64,000 nucleotides of DNA from Chloroflexota bacterium (GCA_012729765.1 JAAYCM010000075.1:1-64000); one strand, 5' to 3'; numbered from the stretch's first letter, positions 33,192 to 42,477 are shown. Notes: generated by a model from the letters alone, not told the origin. Numbers and translations: made by a program.

Positions 33192-35885
33192 CTAGTTCTT
33201 GCGGGTCGGGTCCTTGATGCCCAGCTCGCCCAGACGATCCCAGCCGTTCTCACGCAGGGTCGCGTGCGCCGCCGCCAGCCGCGCAATCGGCACGCGGAAC
33301 GGCGAGCAGCTTACGTAGTTCAGGCCGATGATGTGGCAGAAGTCGATGCTGTTCGGGTCGCCGCCGTGCTCGCCGCAGATACCGATCTCCAGGTCGGGAC
33401 GGGTTTCGCGGCCTTCACGGACGCAGCGCTCCATCAGCACGCCCACGCCTTCGCGGTCGATGGTCTGGAACGGGTTCTTGGGCAGAATACCCTTCTCGAC
33501 GTATTGCAGCAGGAAGTGCCGCTCGGCATCGTCACGGCTCACGCCGTAGGTCATCTGCGTGAGGTCGTTGGTGCCGAAGCTGAAGAACTGCGCCAGGGAT
33601 GCAATCTCGCCGGCGGTGATCGCCGCGCGCGGGATCTCGATCATGGTGCCGAACTTGTAGTCAACCGTGCGGCCCTTTTCCTGCATCACCGCTTCGGCTT
33701 CCGCTTCGAGCAGGGTTTGCAGGCTCTTCAGCTCGTTGATGTGGGCGGTCAGCGGGATCATGACCTCAGGATGCACGTCCACGCCATCGCGGGCGGCGTC
33801 GCAGGCGGCTTCGAAGATCGCGCGCACCTGCATCCGGTTGACATCGGGCATCATCACGCCCAGGCGCACGCCGCGCAGTCCGAGCATCGGGTTGAACTCG
33901 GCCAGCTCGCTGGACTTCGCCAGCAGGCGCTCCGCCTCGCTGACATCCTGGCCGCGCTCTTTACCGAGCGCCACCTCGACCAGCAGCTCTTCGCGGCTGG
34001 GCAGGAATTCGTGCAGCGGCGGGTCGATCAGGCGGATGATCACGGGCAGGCCGTCCATCGCCTGGAAGATGCCGTAGAAGTCCTGGCGCTGCTCTGGCAG
34101 CATCTTGTCCAGCGCCGCCCGCTTGCTTTCGGCGTCCTCAGCCAGGATATAGTTCTGGAAGAGCTGCGTGCGCTCGCCCATGAACATATGCTCAGTGCGG
34201 CACAGGCCGATCCCCTGCGCGCCGTAGCGCCGCGAGCGCGTGGCCTGATCGGGCGTGTCGGCGTTGGCCCACACCATCAGCCGGCGGATTTCGTCGGCCC
34301 AGCCCAGGATCGTCAGCAGCTCGGTCTGCTCTTCGAACTTGGGCCGCACCACCGGGATTTCGCCCAGGTAGACATCGCCCTTCCCGCCGTTGAGCGAGAT
34401 GGTGTCGCCTTCGCGGACGACGGTGCTGTTCACGCGGAACAGGCGCTGCTTGAGGTCGATGTTGAGCGCGGTACAGCCGGCTACGCAGGGCTTACCAAGC
34501 TGGCGGGCTACCACAGCCGCGTGGCTGGTCGCGCCGCCTTCCGCCGTCAGGATACCCTGGGCGGCGAGCATGCCGTGCACGTCGTCCGGCTCGGTCAGCG
34601 GGCGAACCAGGATTACGGCCTCGCCTTCCTTGGCCTTGGCTTCAGCCGTGTCGGCGTCGAAATAAACCTTACCCACCGCCGCGCCCGGCGACGCGTTCAG
34701 GCCGTGCGCCAGGACCGGGGTCCTCTTCAGCGCGTCCGGATCGAAGCCCGGATGCAGCAGTTGGTCGATCATGTCGGGCGAAATACGGCCAACGGCTTCT
34801 TCCTTGGTGATCAGGCCCTCGCTGACCATATCGACCGCGATCTTCACCGCGCTGAGGGCGGTACGCTTGCCGCTGCGGGTCTGGAGCATCCACAGCTTGC
34901 CGCTCTCGACCGTGAACTCGATGTCCTGCATCTCGCGGTAGTGCTGCTCAAGCTTCTCGGCCACGTCCAGCAGTTCGCGGTAGGCCGAGGGGATTTCCTT
35001 TTCCAGCTCGATCACTGGGCTGGGCGTGCGCGCGCCGGAGACAACGTCTTCGCCCTGCGCGTTGAGCAGATACTCGCCATAGAAGCGATTCTCGCCGTTG
35101 GACGGATTGCGGGTGAAGGCCACGCCCGTGCCGCTCTTACCGTCGGCGAAGTTGCCATAGACCATCGTCACGATGTTGCAGGCGGTGCCCCAGTCGTGCG
35201 GGTAGCCGTAGTTGTTGCGATAGTCGATCGCGCGCTTGCCGTTCCAGCTTGCGAACACGGCTTCGATCCCCAGGCGGAGCTGCTGATAGGGGTCTTCGGG
35301 GAACGGCTTGCCGGTGTGGTTCTCGACCAGTTCCTTAAAGCGGGTGGCGCAGCGCTCCCAGCCTTCCGCCGTGATCTCGGCGTCGGTCCGCGCGCCGACT
35401 TCCTGGCGGATTTCCTGAATAATTTCTTCGAACGGGTGCGCGGGCACGTCGAGCACGACCTTGCCGAACATCTGGATCAGGCGGCGGTAGAGGTCCCAGG
35501 CGAAGCGCATATCGCCGAACTTCTGGCCCATGATCTGGACGGCAGCCGGGGTCAGGCCCAGGTTGAGGATCGTGTCCATCATACCGGGCATCGATTCACG
35601 CGCGCCCGACCGCACGGAAACCAGCAGCGGGTTTTCAGGATCGCCGAAGGTCTTGCCGGTCTTCTGGTTCAACTCGGTGATATACTGCTCGACCTGCTCC
35701 CACATCCCCGCGGGGAACTTATTTTCTTGCAGATAGGCGATACAGGCATCGGTGGTAACGGTAAAACCGGGCGGCACAGGGATGCCGATACGGGTCATCT
35801 CGGCCAGGTTCGCGCCCTTGCCGCCGAGCAGGTTCCGCATGGAACCATCGCCCTCTTCGAACGAATATACCCACTTCTCTGTCAT
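33192..35885 (-). CDS. ppdK: pyruvate, phosphate dikinase
   Basis: 897 residues, full length. It interconverts pyruvate, ATP and Pi with PEP, AMP and PPi. The ATP-grasp start (KWVYSFEEGDG, LLGGKGANLAEM), the phosphohistidine centre GGATSHAAVVAR and the C-terminal TIM-barrel PEP site (GFGTNDLTQ-like SFGTNDLTQMTYGVSRDD; GICGEHGG) are all present. It has its own promoter (36100-36128), a 208-nt leader and an intrinsic terminator. It acts beside PEPCK and MDH. Confidence 0.97.
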   Translation of the reverse strand: MTEKWVYSFEEGDGSMRNLLGGKGANLAEMTRIGIPVPPGFTVTTDACIAYLQENKFPAGMWEQVEQYITELNQKTGKTFGDPENPLLVSVRSGARESMPGMMDTILNLGLTPAAVQIMGQKFGDMRFAWDLYRRLIQMFGKVVLDVPAHPFEEIIQEIRQEVGARTDAEITAEGWERCATRFKELVENHTGKPFPEDPYQQLRLGIEAVFASWNGKRAIDYRNNYGYPHDWGTACNIVTMVYGNFADGKSGTGVAFTRNPSNGENRFYGEYLLNAQGEDVVSGARTPSPVIELEKEIPSAYRELLDVAEKLEQHYREMQDIEFTVESGKLWMLQTRSGKRTALSAVKIAVDMVSEGLITKEEAVGRISPDMIDQLLHPGFDPDALKRTPVLAHGLNASPGAAVGKVYFDADTAEAKAKEGEAVILVRPLTEPDDVHGMLAAQGILTAEGGATSHAAVVARQLGKPCVAGCTALNIDLKQRLFRVNSTVVREGDTISLNGGKGDVYLGEIPVVRPKFEEQTELLTILGWADEIRRLMVWANADTPDQATRSRRYGAQGIGLCRTEHMFMGERTQLFQNYILAEDAESKRAALDKMLPEQRQDFYGIFQAMDGLPVIIRLIDPPLHEFLPSREELLVEVALGKERGQDVSEAERLLAKSSELAEFNPMLGLRGVRLGVMMPDVNRMQVRAIFEAACDAARDGVDVHPEVMIPLTAHINELKSLQTLLEAEAEAVMQEKGRTVDYKFGTMIEIPRAAITAGEIASLAQFFSFGTNDLTQMTYGVSRDDAERHFLLQYVEKGILPKNPFQTIDREGVGVLMERCVREGRETRPDLEIGICGEHGGDPNSIDFCHIIGLNYVSCSPFRVPIARLAAAHATLRENGWDRLGELGIKDPTRKN

Positions 35886-36099
35886 GCAAGCTTCTCCTCA
35901 ACTAATCGCAGGATTAGACTCCGGATCGTGATGATGAATTTGTTTGGGCCCATGCCGGAGACAGTCAACACCCTGGTTAATGCGTTCACGCAGGCGGATC
36001 AAGCAATCGTGGCACAACCGGAAAGATTTTGCCGCTTTATAACCGGCGCTTCCAGTGAGCAAACACACTAGACCGGGTGACGGGTGTCACGCCCGGATA

Positions 36100-36128
36100 A
36101 CAATACCGCGTCCGGCGCGCCGCGTCAA
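36100..36128 (-). promoter_or_regulatory. promoter of ppdK
   Basis: Minus-strand TTGACG (36128-36123) and TATTGT (36105-36100), spacer 17 bp. Confidence 0.6.
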
Positions 36129-36221
36129 CGCACTGCTGCTCCCAAAGCGTATAATTGTATCGTATCGCCCGGCGCGGCCCAAATCGAATCTTAACCTGAC
36201 CGGCGTTTCGCCTGCGCTGAC

Positions 36222-36250
36222 TTGACATTTGGCCGCATGAAGATCATAAC
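36222..36250 (+). promoter_or_regulatory. promoter of the TolB-like propeller gene
   Basis: TTGACA (36222-36227), 17-bp spacer, CATAAC (36245-36250). A perfect TATAAT further down (36265-36270) lacks a -35 and may be an alternative. Confidence 0.5.
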
Positions 36251-36314
36251 ATCAACGGACACGGTATAATCCGGCGCATCTCTAACATCTTTTGCTGACC
36301 TCAGGAGCGTGATC

Positions 36315-37565
36315 ATGCTGCATAAGCTCTCCCTCTCGGCTCTGGTCGTCGTGCTGATCGCGGCACTGGCCGCGCCCGGCGTGCTGCTCGCCCAGGATGA
36401 TGCCGGGTTCCCTGTCCCGCCGGGACGCCTGATCATCGGCGATGAGAACGGCCTGTACAGCCTGCTGGCCGATGGTTCCGAGAAAACCTATCTGGTCGAA
36501 GAAGACGAGGCCAACTGCTGGCTGCGCGACGGCCTGCTGAGTCCCGATGGCGGGCAGATGCTCTATACCCGCATCTGCGGCGGCACCTCGCCCACCGACT
36601 GGCACGCCGAGGGCCGCACCGCGAGCATCTTCCTTCTCGAGCTGGCATCGGGCCAGAGCACCGAAGTCGTCGCCAACGATGGCAGCTACCAGGATTACGC
36701 CGGGGCATGGCATCCGGACGGCACGAGCTTCGTGATCTACTCCAACCGCAGCAACGACCGCTATAACCTGTTCCTGGTCGAAGGGGGCGAGACGGCCCAG
36801 ATCACCGATTTCGACACCGACGTGGGCCGCGTCTCGTGGCACCCGGACGGGCGCTACCTGATCTACAACCGCTACCAGGTCGCCGATAACAGTTGGGATA
36901 TCCGCGCCTGGGACCTCGAAAGCCGCACCGAGAAGTCGGTTGTGCCGGGTCTGACGCCGCATTTCAGCCCGGACGGCGAGTGGATCGTGTATGCCACCAC
37001 GGGGGCGGCTGGCGCAGACGTGTTCATCATGCCTGCCGCGTGCATCTTCAGCGAGGCGGAGTGCGACGCCGCGACGACCGCCACCAACATCACCTATACG
37101 CCCGACATCGCCGAGCGCGAGCCGCTGTGGAGTCCGGACCAGTCGCAGATCGTCTATCTGCGCGATACCAATCCCGAAGCGACCACCACCACCTGGGACG
37201 TCTACCGCCAGGAGATTCGCACCGGCTTGCAGCAAAACCTGACGGTCAGCTCCGACATCAAAGAGCGCACGACCGACTGGGAGCGGGTGGCCGGCGCGGA
37301 GCGCGTCGCGGTCGAGAGCGTGCTGCCGGTGGTGATGCGCCTCACCTCGTCCACCGCCAACCTGCGCGAGCAGCCGAACACCACCTCGAATGTGTTGGGC
37401 GTGCTCACCGGCGGCCAACTGCTGTTCGTCCAGGGCGCGAACGCGGCCCGCGACTGGTACCTGATCACCCTGCCGGAAGATGGCGCGACGGCGTGGCTCT
37501 TTGCCAACCTTGCCGCCGAGGTCCAGGGCGATCCGGCCAGCGTGCCCGAAATTTCGGCAGAATAA
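36315..37565 (+). CDS. secreted TolB-like propeller with C-terminal SH3 domain
   Basis: 416 residues. A signal peptide (MLHKLSLSALVVVLIAALAA, cleavage near LLAQ-DD) is followed by about six WD40-like PD40 blades (AWHPDGTSFVIYSNR, SWHPDGRYLIYNRY, HFSPDGEWIVYAT, LWSPDQSQIVYLR). A bacterial SH3 domain covers about 340-410 (SSTANLREQPNTTSNVLGVL). It is likely an extracellular peptidoglycan- or polymer-binding protein. ATG at 36315 is favoured over GTG at 36309 because AGGAG is 7 bp before the ATG but only 1-2 bp before the GTG. Confidence 0.85.
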   Translation: MLHKLSLSALVVVLIAALAAPGVLLAQDDAGFPVPPGRLIIGDENGLYSLLADGSEKTYLVEEDEANCWLRDGLLSPDGGQMLYTRICGGTSPTDWHAEGRTASIFLLELASGQSTEVVANDGSYQDYAGAWHPDGTSFVIYSNRSNDRYNLFLVEGGETAQITDFDTDVGRVSWHPDGRYLIYNRYQVADNSWDIRAWDLESRTEKSVVPGLTPHFSPDGEWIVYATTGAAGADVFIMPAACIFSEAECDAATTATNITYTPDIAEREPLWSPDQSQIVYLRDTNPEATTTTWDVYRQEIRTGLQQNLTVSSDIKERTTDWERVAGAERVAVESVLPVVMRLTSSTANLREQPNTTSNVLGVLTGGQLLFVQGANAARDWYLITLPEDGATAWLFANLAAEVQGDPASVPEISAE

Positions 37566-37587
37566 ACCGCGCCTGGTCTGGCTCTGG

Positions 37588-37632
37588 AAAACCGCATCTC
37601 GCGCGGCTCACCTGCAGCCCGCGCGAGATGCG
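37588..37632 (-). terminator. long-stem terminator between convergent genes
   Basis: A 14-bp perfect stem (37593-37606 with 37619-37632; core GCATCTCGCGCGG) and 12-nt loop. On the minus strand it is followed by GGTTTTCC, so it best terminates the leftward membrane-protein gene; it may also stop the rightward propeller transcript. Confidence 0.75.
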
Positions 37633-37634
37633 CC

Positions 37635-38303
37635 CTATATCAGGGCGATGATCAGCAGCCCCAGTTCGATAAGCACCAGCAGCCCGGCAGCGGACAGGTA
37701 CCGGCACAGCACGGCGGCATCCGTCCAATCCCACTCGCGCAGCTGCCCATAGGTCGCCAGCCCATCCGTGATCGAAAACGTGATCAACGCCGCCAGCCCG
37801 AATCCCCACGCGCCGGTCCGCCAGCTATAGGCCACCAGCGAGCGCGATCCCAGGTGCCCGCCCCAGGCAATAAGCCGTTCCAGCGCGAACTGGAAGCGCA
37901 CCACCCACGCTTCGCGGGCACGCTGCTCCCACTGCGCCTGAGCTTCGGGCGTGGGACGGCTCAACAGCGCAGCTCCGACGACCAGCAGCCCTTCGAACGA
38001 GCCAGCCCCAACCGCAAACGCCAGGATATCGGCAGTCGTCACGGCGCGCCCCAGCGCTTCGAGCAGCCCCCAGGCCGCGCCCAGTTCCGCCGCCGCCGAG
38101 ATGACGCCCTGCGCCATGCTCTGCACGGTCGCGGATTGTTTCGCGGTGAGGATGCCCGCCAGCACCGACGCCACGATCTTGATCACCACGCCGAGCACCC
38201 AGGCGAGCGCGCCCAGTCCTAGCCACATGGCGTCGGCCCCCGCCACCAGGCAGGCCGCCGGCCCCACCACGCCGAGCACGATCACCAGCGCCAGATTGAC
38301 CAT
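37635..38303 (-). CDS. multi-pass membrane protein, unknown
   Basis: 222 residues with about five to six hydrophobic helices. No family is certain. The stretch FAVGAGSFEGLLVVG (about 95-110), with a small-residue-flanked Glu in a membrane helix, is faintly like the YhfC family of putative intramembrane proteases; this is a guess. No good ribosome site is visible before the ATG. It follows the PH-domain gene after 48 bp in the same direction and is probably co-transcribed with it. Confidence 0.6.
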   Translation of the reverse strand: MVNLALVIVLGVVGPAACLVAGADAMWLGLGALAWVLGVVIKIVASVLAGILTAKQSATVQSMAQGVISAAAELGAAWGLLEALGRAVTTADILAFAVGAGSFEGLLVVGAALLSRPTPEAQAQWEQRAREAWVVRFQFALERLIAWGGHLGSRSLVAYSWRTGAWGFGLAALITFSITDGLATYGQLREWDWTDAAVLCRYLSAAGLLVLIELGLLIIALI

Positions 38304-38351
38304 CAGTTTTGACGCGGGCGCACTGCCCGCCCCCTTACTCGGTATGCGCGC

Positions 38352-39002
38352 CTACTCGTCGAGCCATTCGCGCTTGCGCTTGGGCTTGCTGCTGTAATCC
38401 GCTTCGCCGGGACGGAACGTATCGAGCATCAGCGCTTCAACCTCAAACGCATCGGGAATCCCGAACAGGCCGATCGGCACGGTGTAGGTGCGGGTGCGGT
38501 AGTGCCCACCTGCCCCACGCGACCGGCGGCGGCGCTCCTCGTAGGCGAAGATAATGTCGCCCGATCCGTCGCCGTGTGTGCGCCGCTCGATGAAGTCGAT
38601 ATCCTGCGGGCCGTAGGACTTGACCGACGTCGTCCAGCTCGGCTCGATGACGATCACGCGGCGGTCGGTCAGCGCGTAGACCGTGCGGCTGCCCTTGTAG
38701 TAGCCCCACAACGGCGCGAGCAGCATCCCAACACCGATCAGCAGGAAGAACGGGATGATCAGCCCAAAGCACATCCCCGGCCCGACGAATACGCGGGGCG
38801 AAAATCCGCCGCTGTAAAACACGAAGCCCTGCACGCCAAAAATGAACAGCACGATCATCAGCCAGAACCCGCCGAACAGAAAGGTCGGCAGGCTTTTCAT
38901 CGCCAGCCGTGCCGGGCGCGGACGCCCCGCCCACAGCAGCTCCTCGTCCTCGAACAGCTCCGGCTCGACGATGCGGGTGATCTCGGATCGTTTTGCATCC
39001 AT
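38352..39002 (-). CDS. PH-domain membrane protein
   Basis: 216 residues. Two membrane helices (about 33-53 and 72-95) are followed by a bacterial PH-like domain (about 100-175), recognised by YALTDRRVIVIEP, the usual strand pattern of bPH/DUF304 proteins. The N-terminus has ELLWAGRPRPA, also common there. The function of these domains is largely unknown; membrane-stress roles have been suggested. GGAGAG precedes the ATG. Its -10 (TATACT at 39031-39026) overlaps that of the divergent WD40 gene. Confidence 0.78.
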   Translation of the reverse strand: MDAKRSEITRIVEPELFEDEELLWAGRPRPARLAMKSLPTFLFGGFWLMIVLFIFGVQGFVFYSGGFSPRVFVGPGMCFGLIIPFFLLIGVGMLLAPLWGYYKGSRTVYALTDRRVIVIEPSWTTSVKSYGPQDIDFIERRTHGDGSGDIIFAYEERRRRSRGAGGHYRTRTYTVPIGLFGIPDAFEVEALMLDTFRPGEADYSSKPKRKREWLDE

Positions 39003-39025
39003 ACTTTCTCTCCTTCGCGGGAGCG

Positions 39026-39033
39026 AGTATAAC
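39026..39033. promoter_or_regulatory. overlapping divergent -10 elements
   Basis: AGTATAAC reads TATAAC rightward and TATACT leftward, so the PH gene and the WD40 gene share a -10 region. An ACAGGGG/CCCCTGT hairpin (39039-39060) follows on the WD40 side with TTT after it, a possible operator or weak attenuator. Confidence 0.45.
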
Positions 39034-39115
39034 AGACCACAGGGGCCAGATCACCCCTGTTTTGCGGTGGCTCGACGCCAGGGGTCGAGCGCACAATCTG
39101 AAAGAGAGGCGCGCA

Positions 39116-40111
39116 ATGAAGAAGCTGCGGTTGCTGGTCTGTTTCGCTGTCTTGCTGCTGGGTCTGGTGTCACCAGCAAGAAGCACTTCTCAAGAAATGA
39201 GTGATATTAGAGATCTGGACTGGAGCACTGACGGGAGCCGGCTGGCTGTCGGTTATCAGGATGGTACGCTCAATATTCTTAATGCATCCTTTCAACTGGT
39301 CCGAACGTTTGATGTAGGTGAGCCAATGTCTTTCGACTGGAGTCCTGGGCCGCACATCAGTTGGCTCGCTGTTGCGAATCGCAATGGAGAAATCCGGGTA
39401 ATTGACGTCGATACCGGTCAGGCGATCCTGCAAATCGAAGATTTCTATGATTTCCGGATCTTTTCAATTGCATGGAGCCCAGACGAAAGCAGGCTTGCTA
39501 CCGGGCATGCCGTTGGCAGCCTACTTCCCAACCCCGGTGGAGTGATCAAGGTCTGGAATTCGAGCACTGGGCAACTTGAAACCAGCTACGGGCATTACAA
39601 ACATGGACATGGCGTTCACGTCCTTTCCTGGAGTCCAGATGGCATTTTCCTTGCAAGCTCCAGCCAGGATGGTTGGGTCATTATATGGAACAGCAGCTTG
39701 GATGAGATCGCGCATCACTTTAATACAGGCGGATCAGGGCTGGCCAAATGGAGCCCGGATGGAACGAAGCTGGTTACGTTCACGGATATCCTTACCCTGC
39801 AGACGTGGAACACGACTACACTCGAGCCAGAAGTTGTTCTGCACGACATGTCAGTGAGCGGTATATACGAATACGAATGGCGGCCAGGAACCTCCGAACT
39901 GGCGATTGCTACCGGAAACGCTGTGGTGCTTATGGATGCCATCACCGGGCAGGAAATCTCTGTCACTCCAACCGATGCTCGGGTAGTAGCACTTGCCTGG
40001 ACACCTGACGGACGCCGCCTGGCTTACGGCGGCTCTGGCAGGCTGCCAGACATTCTGGACTTATCGCCACAGCATTCACCTACCGCTCCAACGCCTCAGC
40101 CTTCAGAGTAG
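39116..40111 (+). CDS. secreted WD40-repeat protein
   Basis: 331 residues. Signal peptide (MKKLRLLVCFAVLLLGLVSP, cleavage near ARS-TS), then about six to seven WD40 blades (LDWSTDGSRLAVGYQDGTLNI, IAWSPDESRLATGH, LSWSPDGIFLASSSQDGWV, AKWSPDGTKLVTF). The base composition is close to 50% GC, clearly lower than the genes around it, and codon choice is looser, which suggests transfer. GAGAGG lies before the ATG. Probably a protein-protein scaffold at the cell surface. Confidence 0.82.
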   Translation: MKKLRLLVCFAVLLLGLVSPARSTSQEMSDIRDLDWSTDGSRLAVGYQDGTLNILNASFQLVRTFDVGEPMSFDWSPGPHISWLAVANRNGEIRVIDVDTGQAILQIEDFYDFRIFSIAWSPDESRLATGHAVGSLLPNPGGVIKVWNSSTGQLETSYGHYKHGHGVHVLSWSPDGIFLASSSQDGWVIIWNSSLDEIAHHFNTGGSGLAKWSPDGTKLVTFTDILTLQTWNTTTLEPEVVLHDMSVSGIYEYEWRPGTSELAIATGNAVVLMDAITGQEISVTPTDARVVALAWTPDGRRLAYGGSGRLPDILDLSPQHSPTAPTPQPSE

Positions 40112-40126
40112 AAAGGACACGTGACG

Positions 40127-40501
40127 ATGCCTAAACGGATCGCCATTGGCCGGGCCGAAGACTTCCCGCCGGGCCAACTCCACCCGGTCGGGGCCGAAGG
40201 GACGCTGCTGCTGGTCGCCCAGATCGGCGGGCGCTTCTGCGCCGTGCATGACGAGTGCGCGCACCTGCTGCTGCCGCTGCGTGATGGCGCGCTGGACGGC
40301 GAGACGATCATCTGCCCCTGGCACCAGTCCCGCTTCGATTTCTGCACCGGCGAGAATCTGGACTGGGCCCCCGGTGCGGAACCGTCGCGCATGCCCAAAT
40401 GGACGCGCCGCCTGTTCGAGCGCGGCCAGAAACCACGCCCGCTGAGGACCTGCACCGTGATCGAGGAAGACAGTGTGCTGTACATCGAGTTGCAAACCTG
40501 A
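40127..40501 (+). CDS. Rieske-type [2Fe-2S] protein
   Basis: 124 residues. Ligand pairs are CAH in DECAHLLLPL and CPWH in IICPWHQSRFDF, so cluster binding should be intact, although the first loop has AHLLL where most have PHxGG. About 25 residues between the second pair and the last strand form an unusual Arg/Trp-rich insertion (KWTRRLFERGQKPRP). GTG at 40121 is an alternative start, but the ATG at 40127 is better spaced from AAAGGA. First of a short rightward series running into the small membrane protein. Confidence 0.85.
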   Translation: MPKRIAIGRAEDFPPGQLHPVGAEGTLLLVAQIGGRFCAVHDECAHLLLPLRDGALDGETIICPWHQSRFDFCTGENLDWAPGAEPSRMPKWTRRLFERGQKPRPLRTCTVIEEDSVLYIELQT

Positions 40502-40526
40502 TCGCGTGCGCGAAACGTGGGGGAAC

Positions 40527-40772
40527 ATGGCATCACAACTGAGGCCCGTTGATTCAGCCACCCACACCGCCGCCCGACTCGGCTGCTACCTTGCGATCAT
40601 CACCAGCCTGCTCACACTCGGCACCTTCACGATCGCGTTCATACTGGCCCTGGTCGCGCTGGTTGGAACGTCTATAATCTACGGCATCGAGCGCGAATAT
40701 CGCTTCGAGATCATGATCATCACCGGATTCTTGTTGAGCATCGTATGCAAGCGGGCCACCCAGGCAGCATGA
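40527..40772 (+). CDS. small membrane protein
   Basis: 81 residues with two hydrophobic segments (about 17-38 and 41-70) and an arginine-rich connector (YGIEREYRFEIMI). No family recognised. The ATG at 40527 is preceded by GGGGGAA. Its TGA overlaps the ATG of the transporter gene (ATGA), so the two are probably translationally coupled. Confidence 0.6.
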   Translation: MASQLRPVDSATHTAARLGCYLAIITSLLTLGTFTIAFILALVALVGTSIIYGIEREYRFEIMIITGFLLSIVCKRATQAA

Positions 40773-41488
40773 GAACGACTACCCGCTCCACCTATCGCTA
40801 TTACGACCTGATCATGGCGCTGTTCGTGACGGTCCTGCTGATCAGCAACCTGCTCAGCAGCGCCAAGATCATCGACCTGCAGGCCGCGCTCGGCCCGATC
40901 GAGCTGGCCTTCGATGCCGGAACGCTCGTCTTTCCGGTCAGCTACATCTTCGGCGACGTGCTGACCGAGGTCTACGGCTACCGGCGCGCGCGGCGCGTGA
41001 TCTGGGCGGGATTCGGGGCGAACGCGCTGCTGGGCCTGTTCGTGTGGCTGGCGGGCGTGCTGCCCGGCGAGAGCGAGTGGCAGGGCTATGCCGGGCAGGA
41101 AGCCTATGAGGCGATCCTGGGCGGCATCAGCGGGCTGATCGTCGCCAGCCTGGTCGCCTACTTTTTGGGCGAGTTTACCAACAGCTATCTCCTGGCGCGG
41201 CTGAAAGTCATGACCGGGGGGCGCTGGCTGTGGCTGCGCACCATCGGCAGCACGCTCGCCGGGCAGGCCATCGACACGACGGTTTTCATGCTGATCGCGA
41301 CGGGGCTGGGCGTTTTTCCGGCGGAGCTATTGCTATCGCTGATCGTAACCAACTATATTCTCAAAGTCGGGATTGAAGTGCTGCTGACGCCGCTCACCTA
41401 TCGCATCGTCAATGCGCTCAAATCTGCCGAGCATGAAGATTACTTTGATCGCGCGACCGACTTTAACCCGTTTAAGATCAGCGTGTAA
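40769..41488 (+). CDS. queuosine precursor transporter (YhhQ/VUT family)
   Basis: 239 residues, six or more membrane helices. The family signature is clear: LLISNLLSSAKII near the start, FPVSYIFGDVLTEVYGYRRARRVIW, and LRTIGSTLAGQAIDTTVFM. E. coli YhhQ imports queuine precursors for tRNA queuosine; the same role is inferred. An in-frame ATG eight codons earlier (40745) is possible, but the ATGA overlap at 40769 looks natural. Confidence 0.9.
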   Translation: MRTTTRSTYRYYDLIMALFVTVLLISNLLSSAKIIDLQAALGPIELAFDAGTLVFPVSYIFGDVLTEVYGYRRARRVIWAGFGANALLGLFVWLAGVLPGESEWQGYAGQEAYEAILGGISGLIVASLVAYFLGEFTNSYLLARLKVMTGGRWLWLRTIGSTLAGQAIDTTVFMLIATGLGVFPAELLLSLIVTNYILKVGIEVLLTPLTYRIVNALKSAEHEDYFDRATDFNPFKISV

Positions 41489-41505
41489 TCCGCTGCGAGG
41501 AAAAC

Positions 41506-42477
41506 ATGAACGACGATAACTCTATCCCTGACGATCAGCTCTCGGCCCTGGTGCCGGACGAGGATCACCTGGTTGAGGGCCACCAGAGCGGCTTCGTAGC
41601 CGTGATCGGGCGGCCCAATGTCGGCAAATCGACCCTGATGAACGCCATCCTGGGCGAGAAGATCGCCATCGTCAGCCCCAAGCCGCAGACGACCCGCGTC
41701 CGCCAGTTGGGAATCTACACCCGGCCCGATGTCCAGATCATTTTTGTCGATACGCCGGGCATTCACGATCCGCAGAATATGCTGGACAAATATATGGTGG
41801 GCGTGGCAACCGAGGCGCTGCGCGATGCCGATGTGATCCTGTTCGTGGTCGATCTCAGCGAGGACCCGACCGATGCCGATCGCACTATCGCGGAACTGGT
41901 CCGCTCGGTCGAAAAAGCCACGCCGGTAATCCTGGTGCTCAACAAGACCGACACGGTAGCCGACCGCAACCGGGTCGATGAGCGCACCAGCGACTTCCGC
42001 GCCATGATCCCTTCCGCCGACTGGCTGATGACCGTTGCCAGCAGCAATGTCGGTATCGACGAGCTGCTCGAAAAGCTGATCCGAAAGCTGCCCGAAGGCC
42101 CGCGCTACTACCCCCAGGATCAGCTCTCGGATGCCGCCGTGCGCGATATCGTGGCCGAGATGGTCCGCGAGAAGGTGCTGCTCAACCTGGAACAGGAAGT
42201 CCCGCATGGCGTGGCGGTCCAGATCGAGGAGTACAAGGAGCGCAGCGAGGACATGACCTATATCGCCGCGACGGTCTACGTCGAGCGCGAGTCGCACAAG
42301 GGCATCGTCATCGGCCAGGGCGGGCAGATGCTCAAGAAGATCAGCCAGCAGGCCCGCGAGGAGATCGAAGCCTTCATCGGTACGCAGGTCTATCTGGAGC
42401 TGTGGGTCAAGGTGCTGAAGAACTGGCGCCGTGATGAAAACGCGCTGCGCCGCCTGGGCTATCGTGACGAACGCTAG
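41506..42477 (+). CDS. era: GTPase Era
   Basis: 323 residues. Ribosome-assembly GTPase that binds 16S rRNA. P-loop GRPNVGKST, switch DTPGIHDP, NKTD base motif, then the C-terminal KH domain (GIVIGQGGQMLKKI) and ELWVKVLKNWRRDENALRRLGY. The N-terminal 25 residues form an acidic extension not usual in E. coli Era. GCGAGGAAAAC precedes the ATG. It follows the transporter gene by 17 bp, so it probably shares its transcript. Confidence 0.97.
   Translation: MNDDNSIPDDQLSALVPDEDHLVEGHQSGFVAVIGRPNVGKSTLMNAILGEKIAIVSPKPQTTRVRQLGIYTRPDVQIIFVDTPGIHDPQNMLDKYMVGVATEALRDADVILFVVDLSEDPTDADRTIAELVRSVEKATPVILVLNKTDTVADRNRVDERTSDFRAMIPSADWLMTVASSNVGIDELLEKLIRKLPEGPRYYPQDQLSDAAVRDIVAEMVREKVLLNLEQEVPHGVAVQIEEYKERSEDMTYIAATVYVERESHKGIVIGQGGQMLKKISQQAREEIEAFIGTQVYLELWVKVLKNWRRDENALRRLGYRDER

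Larger units (their letters stand above)
35886..36314. other. divergent intergenic region (429 bp)
   Basis: It carries the ppdK promoter and long leader leftward and the promoter of the propeller gene rightward. In the ppdK leader a hairpin CTAATC/GATTAG (35903-35918) lies just upstream of the ribosome site, and a GTGAC/GTCAC stem flanked by CCGG lies near 36074-36096. No gene was recognised, and none of the structures matches a riboswitch class I can name. Confidence 0.55.

Noticed and set aside
33153-36071. A 972-codon open frame on the plus strand opposite ppdK
   Set aside because: It is the antisense shadow of a full-length, motif-complete ppdK; its translation is rich in Arg, His, Gln and Asp, as expected for complement frames in GC-rich DNA.
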